Shown here: in pieces, positions 39,991-51,130 of the stretch
How the letters are laid out: the number at the start of each line of letters is the position of its first letter
Position numbering within the stretch: position 1 is the stretch's first letter
Origin: Nectonema munidae
Lineage: Eukaryota > Nematomorpha > Nectonematoida > Nectonematidae
DNA length: 64,000 bases
Direction of reading: 5' to 3'
NCBI GenBank assembly: GCA_030549495.1
Contig: JAUIRK010000461.1
Span: 1-64,000, forward strand
Notes under the pieces: model-generated
Told to the model about the DNA's origin: nothing
Database searches by the model: none
What the model saw: only the letters and a program-made list of their open reading frames with translations
Program-made: the position numbers and the translations under genes

Positions 39991-41640
39991 ATTTAAAAAA
40001 CAGGAGATATGATCTTCGCGGTGTTGGTTTGGGCGATTACTTCACTTTCCAAGAGTTTGGGGATGATGACTTCCTCGATGCATCTCTTTTGATGCCTTGG
40101 GAGTTTTGAGAATCTTGAGAAAGAACCAAAAGGTAGTGAGGATACTATTGTTGGTGCGTATCCGTACTTTAGAATCTTTTTGGCTTTTGAGGTTTGGAGG
40201 AGGAATCCATTTGGAATGGATGCAGGAGAAATTGGTTTCGGCATCGAAAGCCGATAGCTTTGGCGTATTATCCAGGAATTTTTTCGTGACTTCTCTGATT
40301 GAGAAATTTGTGGGTGACTCCATCTCCTCTAGAATTTGGCTGTCGTCATCCATATCATCGTCTTCGTCACTATCACCATTGCCCGAGTTGTTTTCTGCAG
40401 TATGCAGTTCTTCGACTGGCTCCTTTTCCACTTCTCCTGAGAGCACGGAGGAAAAAAATTATCCTCCAGGTACTTGGCCTGAAAAATTTCTTGTTGAGAA
40501 GATATTGTAGTTGCACTTGCATCTTTTCTCCCAGCTCCAGTGTGTCTGGGTGCGTTTTAACGAAGTTGACAAAGTCCTCCGGGGTGAGCCATTGGTCTTC
40601 CTCTTCTACGTCTTCTAGTTTCAGGTCTTTTACAATATCACTCAGAATATCAGGGCTTTCTTGCTGCAACTCCGGTATGATGATTTCGGTATCTGTTGGG
40701 ATAGCCTCCTCCACCATTTCCGTAGTTGGCCAGTTATCAAGGTACTCTATTTCATCGTACCGCTCCTCAAGGATCTCTTCCGACGATAGTGAAGAGAAAC
40801 TCCCGACTGATGAAGCCGGTGTTGAACATAGAATAGGTATTGGTTGCTCCTTTGGCGAAAAGGAGGCAATTGGATCCTCTGAGAGAAAAACCTCGCGGTT
40901 AGTCTCTAGAGGGACGGACAAGTTCGTGATGTCCGTCAACGCCCTAGTAAAGGATTTACTTTTGATTTCCCTTATTCTTGCTCTTCTTTCCTGGCGCTTG
41001 GAAAGGGAGCCTTTGACGAAAGAACTTGGGATCAGGGGTAGGTATATTTAGCGCGGATAGCTCTGGTGATCCTACTTGTTTTTCCGCCGCTTCCCATGAG
41101 GATTGTGTGGCAAGGCAGGCTGTGGTTAAGCATTGATTCACTGAGGCAACATCTTCTAGGGTGAGGTGCATGATGTTCCTTTCTAAAATGGAAAAAAGGG
41201 TTACCAGTACACAGTCTTTGGCATTTCTTGTTGCCGCAGGTGATGTTTCTATGAATCCGCCAATTCTGCGTTGAACGATTTCTTGAGGGGTATAGGCTGC
41301 AAGGACTTCTGAGTGATCATAATCTTGCGAGGCATAGCCCAAACACGGTTCCTCTATCTCTAATGAGGCCTTCTTTGGATTCGTGCATATCAAGAGGTCT
41401 TGGCGTTAGTCTTTTTAGCTGACTTGTTATGCTTTCGAGAAGTTCTTCTACATTATCCAATCTGTCTGTTATCTCTTCAGAGGCCTTTACTGAGAACGAC
41501 GCTTTGGACTTGTCTGCTTTCGGGTTACTCATCAGTGATTCAAGGATTGCTAATGCGAAGAACAAAATAACGTGTGATTTTAAAAAGGGATCAAAAAGAC
41601 TCATGCTAAGGGGCGTGCGCCGAAGGCATTTTTGTTAATT
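39991..41640 (-). other. Unidentified insert encoding acidic, coiled-coil-like protein pieces; possible gag- or virus-like fossil
   Basis: The 1.65-kb block is clearly richer in G+C than its surroundings and on the minus strand keeps long open stretches with protein-like composition: a Lys/Ser-rich start with a short coiled-coil-like stretch, a middle part with mixed helices and a basic end, and a long Glu/Asp/Ser/Pro-rich acidic part. No protease, polymerase, zinc knuckle or other hallmark domain is visible. The composition recalls gag proteins or viral phosphoproteins but would also fit a captured host gene fragment. It looks broken, with about two or three interruptions. Both ends abut other elements (a truncated LINE at the left, Mutator-like interior at the right). 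Family and age cannot be fixed from sequence reading alone. Confidence 0.45.
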
Positions 41641-42154
41641 AATTGATTTGTAAATACATCGAAAAATATTTTAAAGATTTTTTAAATTAATGAAACGTTT
41701 AGTTAGTACTTTTAGTATTCATAACTAAGTGTTGTTTTATGTGTAAAATTTTGCTTTAACGTATTGCAATTCAATGCAGCTTAGTATGTCAACAAGTATT
41801 CTGGCTCTCTAACTTTGAATCCTCCTGGTGCCATTTTGTACGGGGTTTCATGTTCATAGATTTAATTAATAATTACAATTTTAAATAAAAAAGAACAAAA
41901 AATTTATTATTTTAATATCTAAAGAATTTTATACAATCAAAAAAACGAGTTTTTATATTAATTGAACTTCATTGAATCAAGGTTTCATTTAGACTTTTTG
42001 AATCTAAAAATAAAAGTAATTAATGAAGGTATTATGATTCAAACAATAATACCTATTATATCTTCTCTATCCTTGTTTCATAGCTAATCTGGGCTTGTTC
42101 AAAGTGATTTAGGCTCCATCTGTTGATATAGTATTATGTTTAAAAAAACAAATT
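41641..42154. other. AT-rich interior of the Mutator-like element
   Basis: No gene recognised. Lies between the acidic-protein insert and the Myb-like exon. Confidence 0.4.
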
Positions 42155-42391
42155 TCATTTAATGTTATAAGTTGCCCATAAACATATTTTTTTGTTCATT
42201 AGGTTTTGCTTTGATTTTGATGTAATTGCATCCCCACGAAGTTTATAGTTACCATTTCCATGCAGAAACTCCATAATCATTCTTTCTTCAACAGGTATAA
42301 AAGGAAATTTGGACCTAGGCATAAATATATATTTTCTTATTGTTGATAATAATTTATTTTTTAAATAACACCCAAAAATTTCTCCATATTC
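42155..42391 (-). CDS. Possible Myb/Rap1-like exon within the Mutator-like element
   Basis: After an acceptor-like GTCTTTTGCAG (exon starts at 42,391) a frame reads EYGEIFGCYLKN ... RSKFPFIPVEERMIMEFLHG and later LWATYNIK before a stop at 42,155. The spacing of F..VEE..I..FL and the later W-x-x-x-N-I-K is like the Rap1/TRF2IP-type Myb domain (F..EE..I..F......W.S...R), which some transposons use for DNA binding. About 60 residues are involved, so this is suggestive only. It is in the same orientation as the PHD-like frame 0.8 kb upstream. Confidence 0.3.
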   Translation of the reverse strand, partial: EYGEIFGCYLKNKLLSTIRKYIFMPRSKFPFIPVEERMIMEFLHGNGNYKLRGDAITSKSKQNLMNKKICLWATYNIK

Positions 42392-43207
42392 CTGCAAAAG
42401 ACACACTATTTTAATCACAGAAGAAAGTTGTGGTCACAAAACAAGAACTTTAAAGTGGGTTTTATACCTAGTATACAGTCGCATTTCTTTGATAAAAATG
42501 ACAGCTTTCATGTTTAATTTGAAAAGCTGTATGTCAAATAATTGTCGGGCTTTTAGCTGTTTTTTGAGAATTTCGCTTTATAAAATGATCAACTCTTGAA
42601 CAAGTCCTTAGAAGAAATTGAAACTCATCTGCTGTGTGTGATAGGTGAAATGTGCTTAAGAATGTTTTAAACTATAAATGAATTGAGAATTGCGTGGCAC
42701 TTGTTCATCATTTTTCAAAGCTAATATTATAATAATAATTTTTATGTAAATCGATTTTGGTGAACAATTATTTTTTACTTGTTATAAAAATTTTTATGTT
42801 CGCATTAGTTCTAATATATACTTTATTCATGCTTGACTGATGAAGACTTAGAGGGATATTTGCCCAAATATTCATGAACACAATGATGCTGTTCTAACCA
42901 TTAGATCCTTCTTTTATAACTTAAGAACTGTTTCAAGTATAATACACGCAAGAGATAGCAAATTTACTTTGGATTTTTCTAACTTTTTAGTAAAAAATAT
43001 TTGACTATTTTTACGTACAAACTCTAGTGACCCGTTACTTTTTTGAATAAAGTAATATAACTTACTGGATATTGTTTTCCATACTCAACAGTTATCGTAA
43101 AAATTATTATGCTTAAACAATAAACTTCTTCTTTAATAGAAGTTGGCAAAGAAGCAAACAATTTTTCTGTTTTTTAATTAAATCAATCAGATTATAGTAT
43201 TTGCGTT

Positions 43208-43390
43208 TTATTTTATAATACTGCATTGATTATAGTTAAAAAAACTGAAAATATGTGCATCGATGATAAATAAATTTTCACATCCCAAATGATAGCTTTG
43301 ATAACAGATTTTACATTGAATATAGCTTGATGATAAAATTTTAAAGCAAGTTTTACAAAAGGAAAAAAAATCTTGATTTTCTGAAATCAA
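43208..43390 (-). CDS. PHD-like zinc-finger frame within the Mutator-like element
   Basis: Sixty codons containing FCKTCFKILSSSYIQCKIC then QSYHLGC, i.e. C-x2-C, C-x2-C, H-x2-C with the x8 gap of a PHD finger, followed by Phe/Tyr-rich sequence and one more Cys. The same spacing occurs next to the OTU-MULE at 5.1-5.37 kb. Its position, about 1.5 kb inside the right TIR and pointing inward, would suit a first coding exon of a Mutator-like element. Downstream a frame near 43,150 reads EKLFASLPTSIKEEVYCLS, possibly the next exon after an ACAG acceptor. Function not established. Confidence 0.4.
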   Translation of the reverse strand: MISENQDFFSFCKTCFKILSSSYIQCKICYQSYHLGCENLFIIDAHIFSFFNYNQCSIIK

Positions 43391-43399
43391 GAAAAAAAT

Positions 43400-44710
43400 G
43401 TTGAAAAATGGATTGGAAATTAATTGGTTAAAAACAGTTCATATTTGAAAGCATTTATGAACGCATATAATTTATATTTTACTAAAAATTCACTTGGTCG
43501 TAACCGGTTAAAATAAAAATATATTTTTAAATTGGATAAAATAAATACTCAAATTTTGATCATATCCGATATAGCCTATTGTATTTTAATTTTCTTTAAA
43601 AAGCGAAACCTATTTTAATTTTAGTTTAATTTTTATGCCTAAATGTTAAACTTTATACTTATTTTGTCACAGATAATACTAGTTATGTTTATATATGTTT
43701 TAAATATTAAATTAGTATGTATACAATTTTGTGTTGAAAGAGATTAAAATTTTGAAACTGATATGGACAATTGAGTATGCTTATCGCATCACTTAAACAA
43801 GAGATTTCAACTTTATCGATAGTGAAAATTAATAATTTATAAAAGGTGTATAGTTTTCTAAAATAAACTTCCGTGGTTTTGCACAAAAGAGAGAATTGCA
43901 GCCTAGGTTTCTATAATAAGTGCCTAAATGAATTCACAAAAGTTGTTGACATTAAAAGTAGCATTTATAATACTAAAAATTTTGATAGTAAACTTGTTTC
44001 ACATTCTTTGACATATGCTCAAGATTATCAGGCAAGATAACCAAAAGTTGGTTATTCATGGTCAAAAAGTGGGAATTTCATTATTTAGAAAAAATGTTTA
44101 ATTTTCACTCAAGTTCAAATTATAAAGTAAAATTTAGAATAAAAGCTGATTGGAATAAATTCAAAAGTTTAAATAGCTTCTCATAAGAGTAATGGTTGAT
44201 TAAAACATTTTAAATCTGTCGATTTCTGCAGATTGCCAAAAACTCCCATTATTATATCTGAATTCTATAGTAAAAATAATGAGACAAGGTTCTTAAGGGG
44301 ATAAATTTCAATTTAAGTTAAGGGGTATGACTTTATAGGCTGTTTTTCTTCTGAAAATGATTAAAAAATTCATCTCTTTTAAAATCATTGAACATACTTA
44401 TGAAAAGCTCAACATTAACAACAAACAATGTTTAAGAAAAAAAGTGTTACAATATTTATTGAAAAAAATAAAACAAAATTTTAAAACTAAAAAAAATTTA
44501 AATATATAGATTTCTCAAGTAGAAAATCATGGATTTATCTGACTTTAAACTACTTTCTTTATCCTTTCTGACTTAAGAAATCTCTCATCCAAACTGGAAA
44601 TGTACAGGATAAAGAGATGTAGAAAAACAAAATTAAATGCATAACTATAATTTAAAAATGTTTCTCTTTTTTCTTATAAAATAATTAAGCTATAAAAATA
44701 AAATAATAAT
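43400..44710. other. AT-rich interior of the Mutator-like element, right side
   Basis: No convincing coding frame. Likely the 5' untranslated or promoter side of the element's minus-strand transcription unit, or simply decayed DNA. Confidence 0.35.
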
Positions 44711-44882
44711 AAAATATTGTTTCTAATAGTAAAACATTTAATTGTTTTTTCATTTAAAATATTTTCATCTTTTATATAAACCTAAGAAGTTTTATTAAAG
44801 TATTTTACTATTTACTCTTCATTTTCACTAGTGCCCACTGGTCCCCATTAGTCCCCACAAATTAAAGACACCCGTAAATTAG

Positions 44883-46929
44883 TACTTTTTTCGATAAAAA
44901 TACCACATCACCTTTAATCTTTATCATAAAGATTATGATTACATACAATACATAAAAATCTAACATTAATTTTGTGAACATGTTACAACAAACTGTCATG
45001 TTTAAAATAGATTTAACCTCGCTGTTACACTATATCATTTCATCAAATTCACATTAACCAATCAACTATAAAAAAAAACAGGAGGGGGGGGGAGGGGGTT
45101 AGGATTATAGAACAGTATTAGAAGTAAGAAGAGTTGGTTGAGTCCATTTGCATGGCTACTATATTGTGTTATATACAATGCCTGTATCGACTCACTTAAA
45201 GTTTAGAAGGGAAATTGCACTTTTTTACTTTGCAAAGTATAATATTTTTCAAAAAGGAAAAAAATTTTGACAGTGAAAGGTAAATTTTGAGGCACGATGG
45301 TGTTGAATATTATGTTGAACATGTAAAAAATAGATGTGCTCCAAATAATTGTACATATGTTTTGTAACATATAAACAATTCAAAATTATTTTGTTCTTGT
45401 TTTATCTTACATTTATTCCTTGAAAGAATCTTATTTTTTTACGATACTTTATTTTGAGATAAATTTACGCGTTCGGCGAGAGATGAAACTGCATGGACGC
45501 ATTCTCATATTATAGCTAACATTTCAAAATTATTACCCACTCTGGCATGGCTTTATATCTATCTAATACACGTTTCTTTGTATCATTGAATATCTTTTAA
45601 AATGTAACCCTAAGGATTTTCGTTGTTTGTTTCCAATTTTAGAAAAAAAAGAGATATTTTAAACACTTGATAAATATATTTTTACTAAAAATATAGATAT
45701 AATTGTTACTTCTTTAGAAAAAATCTTATAAATTTATTTTTATTAACATTCTGAATTAATCAGTTATTCTTTACATATTTAAAGATAGATATTATTTAAA
45801 TGAACCACTAAAATAGTAGATGTTTGTCCATATGCTTGCAAATGCTTCAAGAAATTAATGCTCTAAAAGGAGAAATTAATTGAAAAATGTTAATTATAAA
45901 TTTTATATTAAATATTTATTTTTTCTTTTTTTTAATATTTTAATGAAAACAGCTTCTAACCTTTAAATGGTATTACCCTATATTTAAAACAACTAACCAA
46001 TTTCTCCAAAGTCCCTCACTCAATCAATTCGTAAACCCAATCATTACAATTTTCTTAAACTTCAACTTTATAACTTTTCAAGCATTTCGCAAACATATGG
46101 AAAAGTTCGATAGTGCTTAGATATTTCTTCCTACTTGTATTGAATCTAATGTTTTTTTGCATATTTACTCATCTGTAAGATTATTAACTTTTCTAAGAGA
46201 TGAAAATTGTTTCATTAAAAAACTCTAATTTGAATTTTTTATCTGTTCAATTAGAGTTTCGAAGAAAGATTGTATTTATCGGAGTGTACTTATTTGATTG
46301 ATAACAGTATATGCTAAGTGCACTGTATCTTGTCCACTCACAACTGTTGCTGTAAGGAATATAATATATTCATAAATATGTCGAGCCTTAAATGAAATTT
46401 TATGCATAGCATATCACATTCTTCGGGGAGACAACTTGCCAGACCTTATATATTTGAATGTATAAATCTTAAAATAAAAATTTTCAAAAATTATTTTACG
46501 TCCATATTGAAAGCACCATTCCAAAAATTCTACATAAAAGTTCAAAACACTTAACTTTAAATTTGCAGTTTTATTTCTTGAAAACTATATGATTGGTTGA
46601 AATGTGTATATAATAATAATACTTATCATTTTCGAATATTACGGACTAAAATGCGTAGAAAAAATTTATTTAAAATAGATTTCAATGACATTCACCAAAC
46701 AGAAAAGATCCAATAAATAAATCTTATAATAATAACTTTATTGTAATTTAATTACAATTTAAATAATTTTGTACAATCTCAAGTATCTGAACTTTAGGAT
46801 ACGTTAAAACTTCTTTCTTTTAGTGGGCACTGTTAAAACCCTATTTTTCAGCTTGCAATAGAAGAATTGAAACACAATTAACTAATTATTATTTTTGCAC
46901 TGAAAATAAATTTATTCGTTAATGTTTAT
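44883..46929. other. AT-rich stretch with no recognised gene
   Basis: Contains an isolated G tract at about 45,083-45,100 (runs of 12 and 5 G), similar to those in the hAT MITEs but without visible ends. Otherwise low complexity and no domain-bearing frame. Confidence 0.4.
46825..46875 (+). repeat. Short dispersed repeat, also at 49,151-49,192
   Basis: The string AAAACCCTATTTTTCAGCTT followed by GCAATAGAAG recurs at 49,159 as AAAACCCTATTTTTTCGGCT, then TACAATAGAAG, in the same orientation, about 2.3 kb away. The repeat family is unknown; the pair brackets the 297-bp tandem array. Confidence 0.5.
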
Positions 46930-47865
46930 GACCTATTTCTTTTATTATCTTTTTTATATTTTAGGTATCACTTGAAGTTCAAAATTAAGCATTGATTTTA
47001 CAAATATGCGTCATAGAATTCTAAATGTTCTAATATCTTCATTGGATTCCTTTCCAAAACTTTAAAGAATTTCAAATAAAGTATATTTTCATATTTAATT
47101 TCTAAATTTTTATGATGATCCTTCTGAACAAACAATGAGCTTTGATTAAATACCTCTCGTACTGAAAGTATATTTACTAATTATCTATTTTGACAATTCC
47201 TTTTAATATTCCCTTTGTTCTGAATATTTTATTTAATTTTAGGTATATTTAAAATTCAAAATGAAGCATTGGTTTACAAATATGAGTGATCCAGGACAAA
47301 ATTCTCGAATGTCTTCATTAGATTGATTCTAGAACTTACCTTTCCTGATTTATTTTGATGTAAAGAATTTCAAATGAAGTATATTTTCATATTTAATTTC
47401 TTAATTTTTATGATGATTCTTCTGAACAAACAATGAGCTTTGATTAAATACCTCTCGTACTGAAAGTATATTTACTAATTATCTATTTTGACAATTCCTT
47501 TTAATATTCCTTTTGTTCTGAATATTTTATTTAATTTTAGGTATATTTAAAATTCAAAATGAAGCATTGGTTTACAAATATGAGTGATCCGGGACAAAAT
47601 TCTCGAATGTCTTCATTAGATTGATTCTAAAACTTACCTTTCCTGATTTTTTTGATGTAAAGAATTTCAAATGAAGTATATTTTCATATTTAATTTCTTA
47701 ATTTTTATGATGATTCTTCTGAACAAACAATGAGCTTTGATTAAATACCTCTCGTACTGAAAGTATATTTACTCATTATCTATTTTGACAATTCCTTTAA
47801 TATTCCCTTTATTTTGTTTAATGCTCGTTAATATTTTAAATTCAAAATGAAGATTGCGTTATTAT
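46930..47865 (+). repeat. Tandem array, unit about 297 bp, three copies
   Basis: The marker CAATGAGCTTTGATTAAATA starts at 47,133, 47,431 and 47,728, giving periods of 298 and 297 bp. Copies 2 and 3 are nearly identical; copy 1 is more diverged, and the array ends are partial. Each unit contains a T-rich tract ending in ATTTTAG followed by GTATATTTAAAATTC. No coding frame spans a unit. It looks like a minisatellite or young local amplification. Confidence 0.9.
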
Positions 47866-47869
47866 AGAA

Positions 47870-49145
47870 TTATAAGTAATCTAAGTCTAAATTTCAAGAT
47901 TTCATTAATTCTAGGATTTTTTCTTTGACGTGTTTCCATTTCCATAAGGATTAATGTCGTAAAGAAATTTGAATCAATATTTCTCTTTTCAAGGTAGATT
48001 ACGTTATTTTTTTTACCCAATATTTTTGTCTGTGTTTTTGTGTTTTTTTTTTTTATTTTTTTGTAGGTTTGCAATTTTTGTTAATTTTTTATATTTTTTG
48101 CCCCAAAAAAAAACCTTTTTAAAATCTTTATAAAACATCTTTTTTATTTACTTTTTTTTAAAAAAAAAAAAAATTTTTGTGAATGAAAAAAGAAGAAAAT
48201 AAAAAAATTAATTCATTTCTATATGATACTACTCTATAACATGGGCCCCGAAACTTTTTAGTGTGGCGATCCTTTTTGAAACTGTTAAATTCTTCTCTCC
48301 TACCAAATATGATGTCCAGTATAAATATTAGTAAGTATTCTCTCCATCATTGTAATTACTATCACTTATGAAAAAAATGTGAAAAATCATATATTTCATT
48401 TTTATAGAATTATTGTCAACTTTTGATTCTGTACTTATATTAGGGTCCCTGGATCCCTCCTCTATAACATGATTTTTAAACCATTTGTGCTGAAATAATA
48501 TAGAAATATTGATAGGCTATTCTATAACTTTAATTCTTATTTAGTCTATTATGTTGAATTGTAATGAATGCTTTTTGTAGCTAAGAGCGATATTTTTTCA
48601 TTGTACATTAGTTCTTTTGTGATTGAAACACTTCAATAAAATTAATAATTTGAATTGATTCCGAAAGTATCAAACCTTTGTCTATTTTTTCCGTAGATTC
48701 AATTAGTATACCTATTTGATCTATTACCATTATTCACACTCAAATTTTTTTATTGAGAAATGTTTTTAAAAATCCTGAAGTTTCCTTTATATCTTTTTGT
48801 AACGCTGGGCCTAATTCATCAAAGCATCCATTATCCACCCAAACTAATTTAAAGTGTCTAACAGTGTATATCATAAAAATTAGCAAATTAATAATTTTGT
48901 CCATGCGGCATGATTTAATAGTATATAATAAGTGTCTTAAAAAGTTTATATAACGTGTTATGAAAGAACTTGGCATCAGTGCGAAATCATTCGTGGCTGG
49001 CGTATCTTAGGTCTTCCAATGATCACTTTCAGAATATAAAATCAAAATGTTTATTTTAAAACGATTTACGCATTATAAGTATTGTATGAATTTATATTTA
49101 ACGAAGAAATCAAACGTAGATGTATTCCAATATCACGGATTTTTT
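47870..49145. other. AT-rich stretch with homopolymer runs
   Basis: Contains long poly-T and poly-A runs at 48,040-48,180. A minus-strand frame of 78 codons (48,976-48,740) includes LVWVDNGCFDELGPALQKDI, which looks coding-like, but I do not recognise it. Confidence 0.35.
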
Positions 49146-49699
49146 TTAAGCATAGTGAAAACCCTATTTTTTCGGCTTACAATAGAAGGCTTATAAAAAA
49201 ACTCAAAAATTAATAAAATAAGAAAACTTTTTATCAGTTTTATTCGTATAAAATGCAAAATACTTTTTTATAAAAAACATCATTTTAGCTAACAATTTAA
49301 ATTACTTGAAGTGAAATCTCGTGTATCTTTACGCAATCATCTTCCTGAGTTCGTAATTGATACTTCTATGATATTATTGGAGCCTGTTTGTATTTGTAAA
49401 TCAAAAATTAATGCTTCAAATTACACTGATTGATTAATTAAAAAAATATTTTTATAGATTTCAAATTTAATTAGAATTCATTAACTATATTTTACTAAAG
49501 ATTTTATGTCAGTAAATAAAAAAAAAATTCAAATTTAAATTGAATTTTATATGTAATTAACTATTTAAATATTTTACTAGAGATTCTAGATTTAATTTAC
49601 ATTAAAGTATGAGAGTAAATAAAAAAATATTTAATTTCTCTGTTCAATACTTTGAGGTTGCAATAAATCTTATAAAGAATTTAAAAACACAGAAAATAA

Positions 49700-50520
49700 T
49701 TTTGCTTTGGGAAAATGGCTTGTCCAAACGAACTCATCTAAATATGATTTGAATAATTCGTTGGAGGTGTCAAACTGTCTTAAATTTTCTTTTGGCACGC
49801 ATCCAAAGATTTTCAATGTTTTGCGTGTGAATGTTCATATCATTTGGGTCAACAAAGTTACGTTGGTGTATAACTACCCAATGATCATATTTCCTCATTA
49901 CATATTGAGCTCCATTATTATATTTAGAAATGTTCCTGTAAGCAGGCCATTCGTCAGAAACAATAATAAAAGTATGTGTCTTTGTATAATTTATGTAAGA
50001 GTTGTTTCGCTCTTATCTTCAACTTCAACTAAAAAACATTTGTTACTATTTCTTTCAATTGCTCCAAACACCCAATGACCTTCTCTCCAAGTACTTCTGT
50101 GATATTTTCTATGAAAAAACTTGTATTCATCAATTTCTACTATAATTTGTTCAAAGTTTTCATCAAAACCTCCAACAGTTAGACAATTTCTTTCAACCCA
50201 ACTTGTAGCAATCTCTCTACAAAAATTAGCCCAGTCTACAGCAGTTCGTCCACTTTTCATGAATAATAGCGTCTAATGAATAGTCACGACACATCATACA
50301 AAATCATAGAATTTAAGGTGAGGTGGCTTTTTGCAAAAAAATTTCCTTATCTTTTTTTTACCACAAACAACATTTCCAACAATATCCATCAGATACATCA
50401 TTTTTCTTTATTAATTTACAATTTTGTAGGCAATCATTGCATATTGGAAAATATTTAAAATAACTTTGTACGAAGCAAACCATTTTAAAATTTCTAATTT
50501 ATCATTTGAATTTAAAACTT
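49700..50520 (-). pseudogene. Merlin (ISXO2-like) DNA transposon transposase
   Basis: Minus strand from about 50,500: ICNDCLQNCKLIKKN, DGYCWKCC is the N-terminal Cys-rich zinc ribbon. The frame 50,260-49,991 then gives GRTAVDWANFCREIA, IVEIDEYKFFHRKYHR (first catalytic Asp) and EGHWVFGAIERNSNKCFL, an unmistakable ISXO2/Merlin core. A frame change near 49,985 is followed by IIVSDEWPAYRNIS (second Asp), VIHQRNFVDPNDMNIHTQNI and ENLWMRAKRKFK (catalytic Glu). Another change near 49,775 leads to SYLDEFVWTSHF, the family C-terminus. All three catalytic acids are retained, but at least three frame breaks kill it. Terminal repeats were not located. Confidence 0.85.
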
Positions 50521-50639
50521 GTAACAGAAGAAAAATTCCAATTTTCAGAAAAAATTGTTTCTCACTCAGAGTAGTATCCATAAGTTCATTTCAAGAAATG
50601 ATGAAAGAAAATATACTCCTTACGCTCGTGTCAAAACAA

Positions 50640-50945
50640 CTCGTCAAATTATACATGTCCCTGATCGATTTGAGCGAGTGTAGCATAGGTGGGTGAATTT
50701 GGGTATATTTTCTGTGTGTTGTTTTTTATTTGTTTGGATGCATATGTGTTGTATCAAGTAATAACTACAAAAGAATGATTTTGTTATTCAGACCCATACA
50801 AAACACATTCATACACTTATGAATCAGTATTAGCACATAAGCGTGTTGCTATCTATGCTGAACGAAACATCTTATACGAATACAACCAGAACCACACAAC
50901 AAAAATACAAACGCTATACGCAAATCGATCAGACACAAGCTCTGT
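50640..50945. mobile_element. Inverted-repeat MITE next to Merlin
   Basis: CATGTCCCTGATCGATTTG near 50,653 recurs in reverse complement near 50,940 (CAAATCGATCAGACACAAG), with further inverted matches inward around a TGTGTTG core. The sequence is less AT-rich than its flanks. Its family is unknown; given its position next to the Merlin it could be a non-autonomous derivative, but that is untested. Confidence 0.55.
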
Positions 50946-51037
50946 GTGTTTTGCTATAAATTGATGAGATGTTTTGATACGAGCATAACAAATTTGTTTT
51001 CCTACGACCTGGTTTCACTTTCTTCAGAAGTGAATGC

Positions 51038-51130
51038 CAGGGCCCGCGCACTCTATTTATTTTGGGGCTCGAGCACCCCCCCCCCCCCCCCCCCCCTCCC
51101 CATTTTTGACCTGAGACCCCCTCCACCCCT
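51038..51130 (+). mobile_element. hAT MITE fragment with poly-C tract
   Basis: The left end CAGGGCCCGCGCAC is followed by TTATTTTGGGGCTCGAGCAC and a run of about 20 C, the same arrangement as the complete MITEs at 26,727-27,018 and 63,436-63,788. No right end was found, so the element is truncated or decayed on the right. A Pro-rich frame across it is a by-product of the C tract. Confidence 0.65.

Larger units (their letters stand above)
37290..44873 (-). mobile_element. 7.6-kb Mutator-like element with TIRs and 9-bp target duplication
   Basis: The ends are long inverted repeats: left 37,290-37,424 and right 44,873-44,711, each starting GGGTGTCTTTAATTT and sharing ACTAGTGAAAATGAAGAG, AATACTTTAATAAAA and AACAATTAAATGTTTTA (about 85 % identical by eye with one or two indels). 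Perfect 9-bp GTAAATTAG flanks both ends (37,281-37,289 and 44,874-44,882), the typical Mutator target duplication. Inside, on the minus strand from the right end, lie a PHD-like frame (43.39 kb), a Myb-like exon (42.39 kb) and an acidic-protein insert (41.64-39.99 kb). A truncated LINE runs on the plus strand beside the left TIR. No MULE transposase core was found, so it is probably a non-autonomous, cargo-bearing member related to the PHD-OTU-MULE. Confidence 0.8.

Noticed and set aside
40097-41051. Long plus-strand open frames over 40.1-41.05 kb
   Set aside because: They are Ser-rich shadows of the minus-strand acidic frames in a GC-richer block; the composition favours the minus strand.
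46930-47865. CRISPR array
   Set aside because: The units are about 297 bp direct repeats without spacers, in an animal genome.
48740-48976. Minus-strand 78-codon frame with a WVDNGCFDELGPALQKDI stretch
   Set aside because: Coding-like but not assignable to any family; not reported as a gene.
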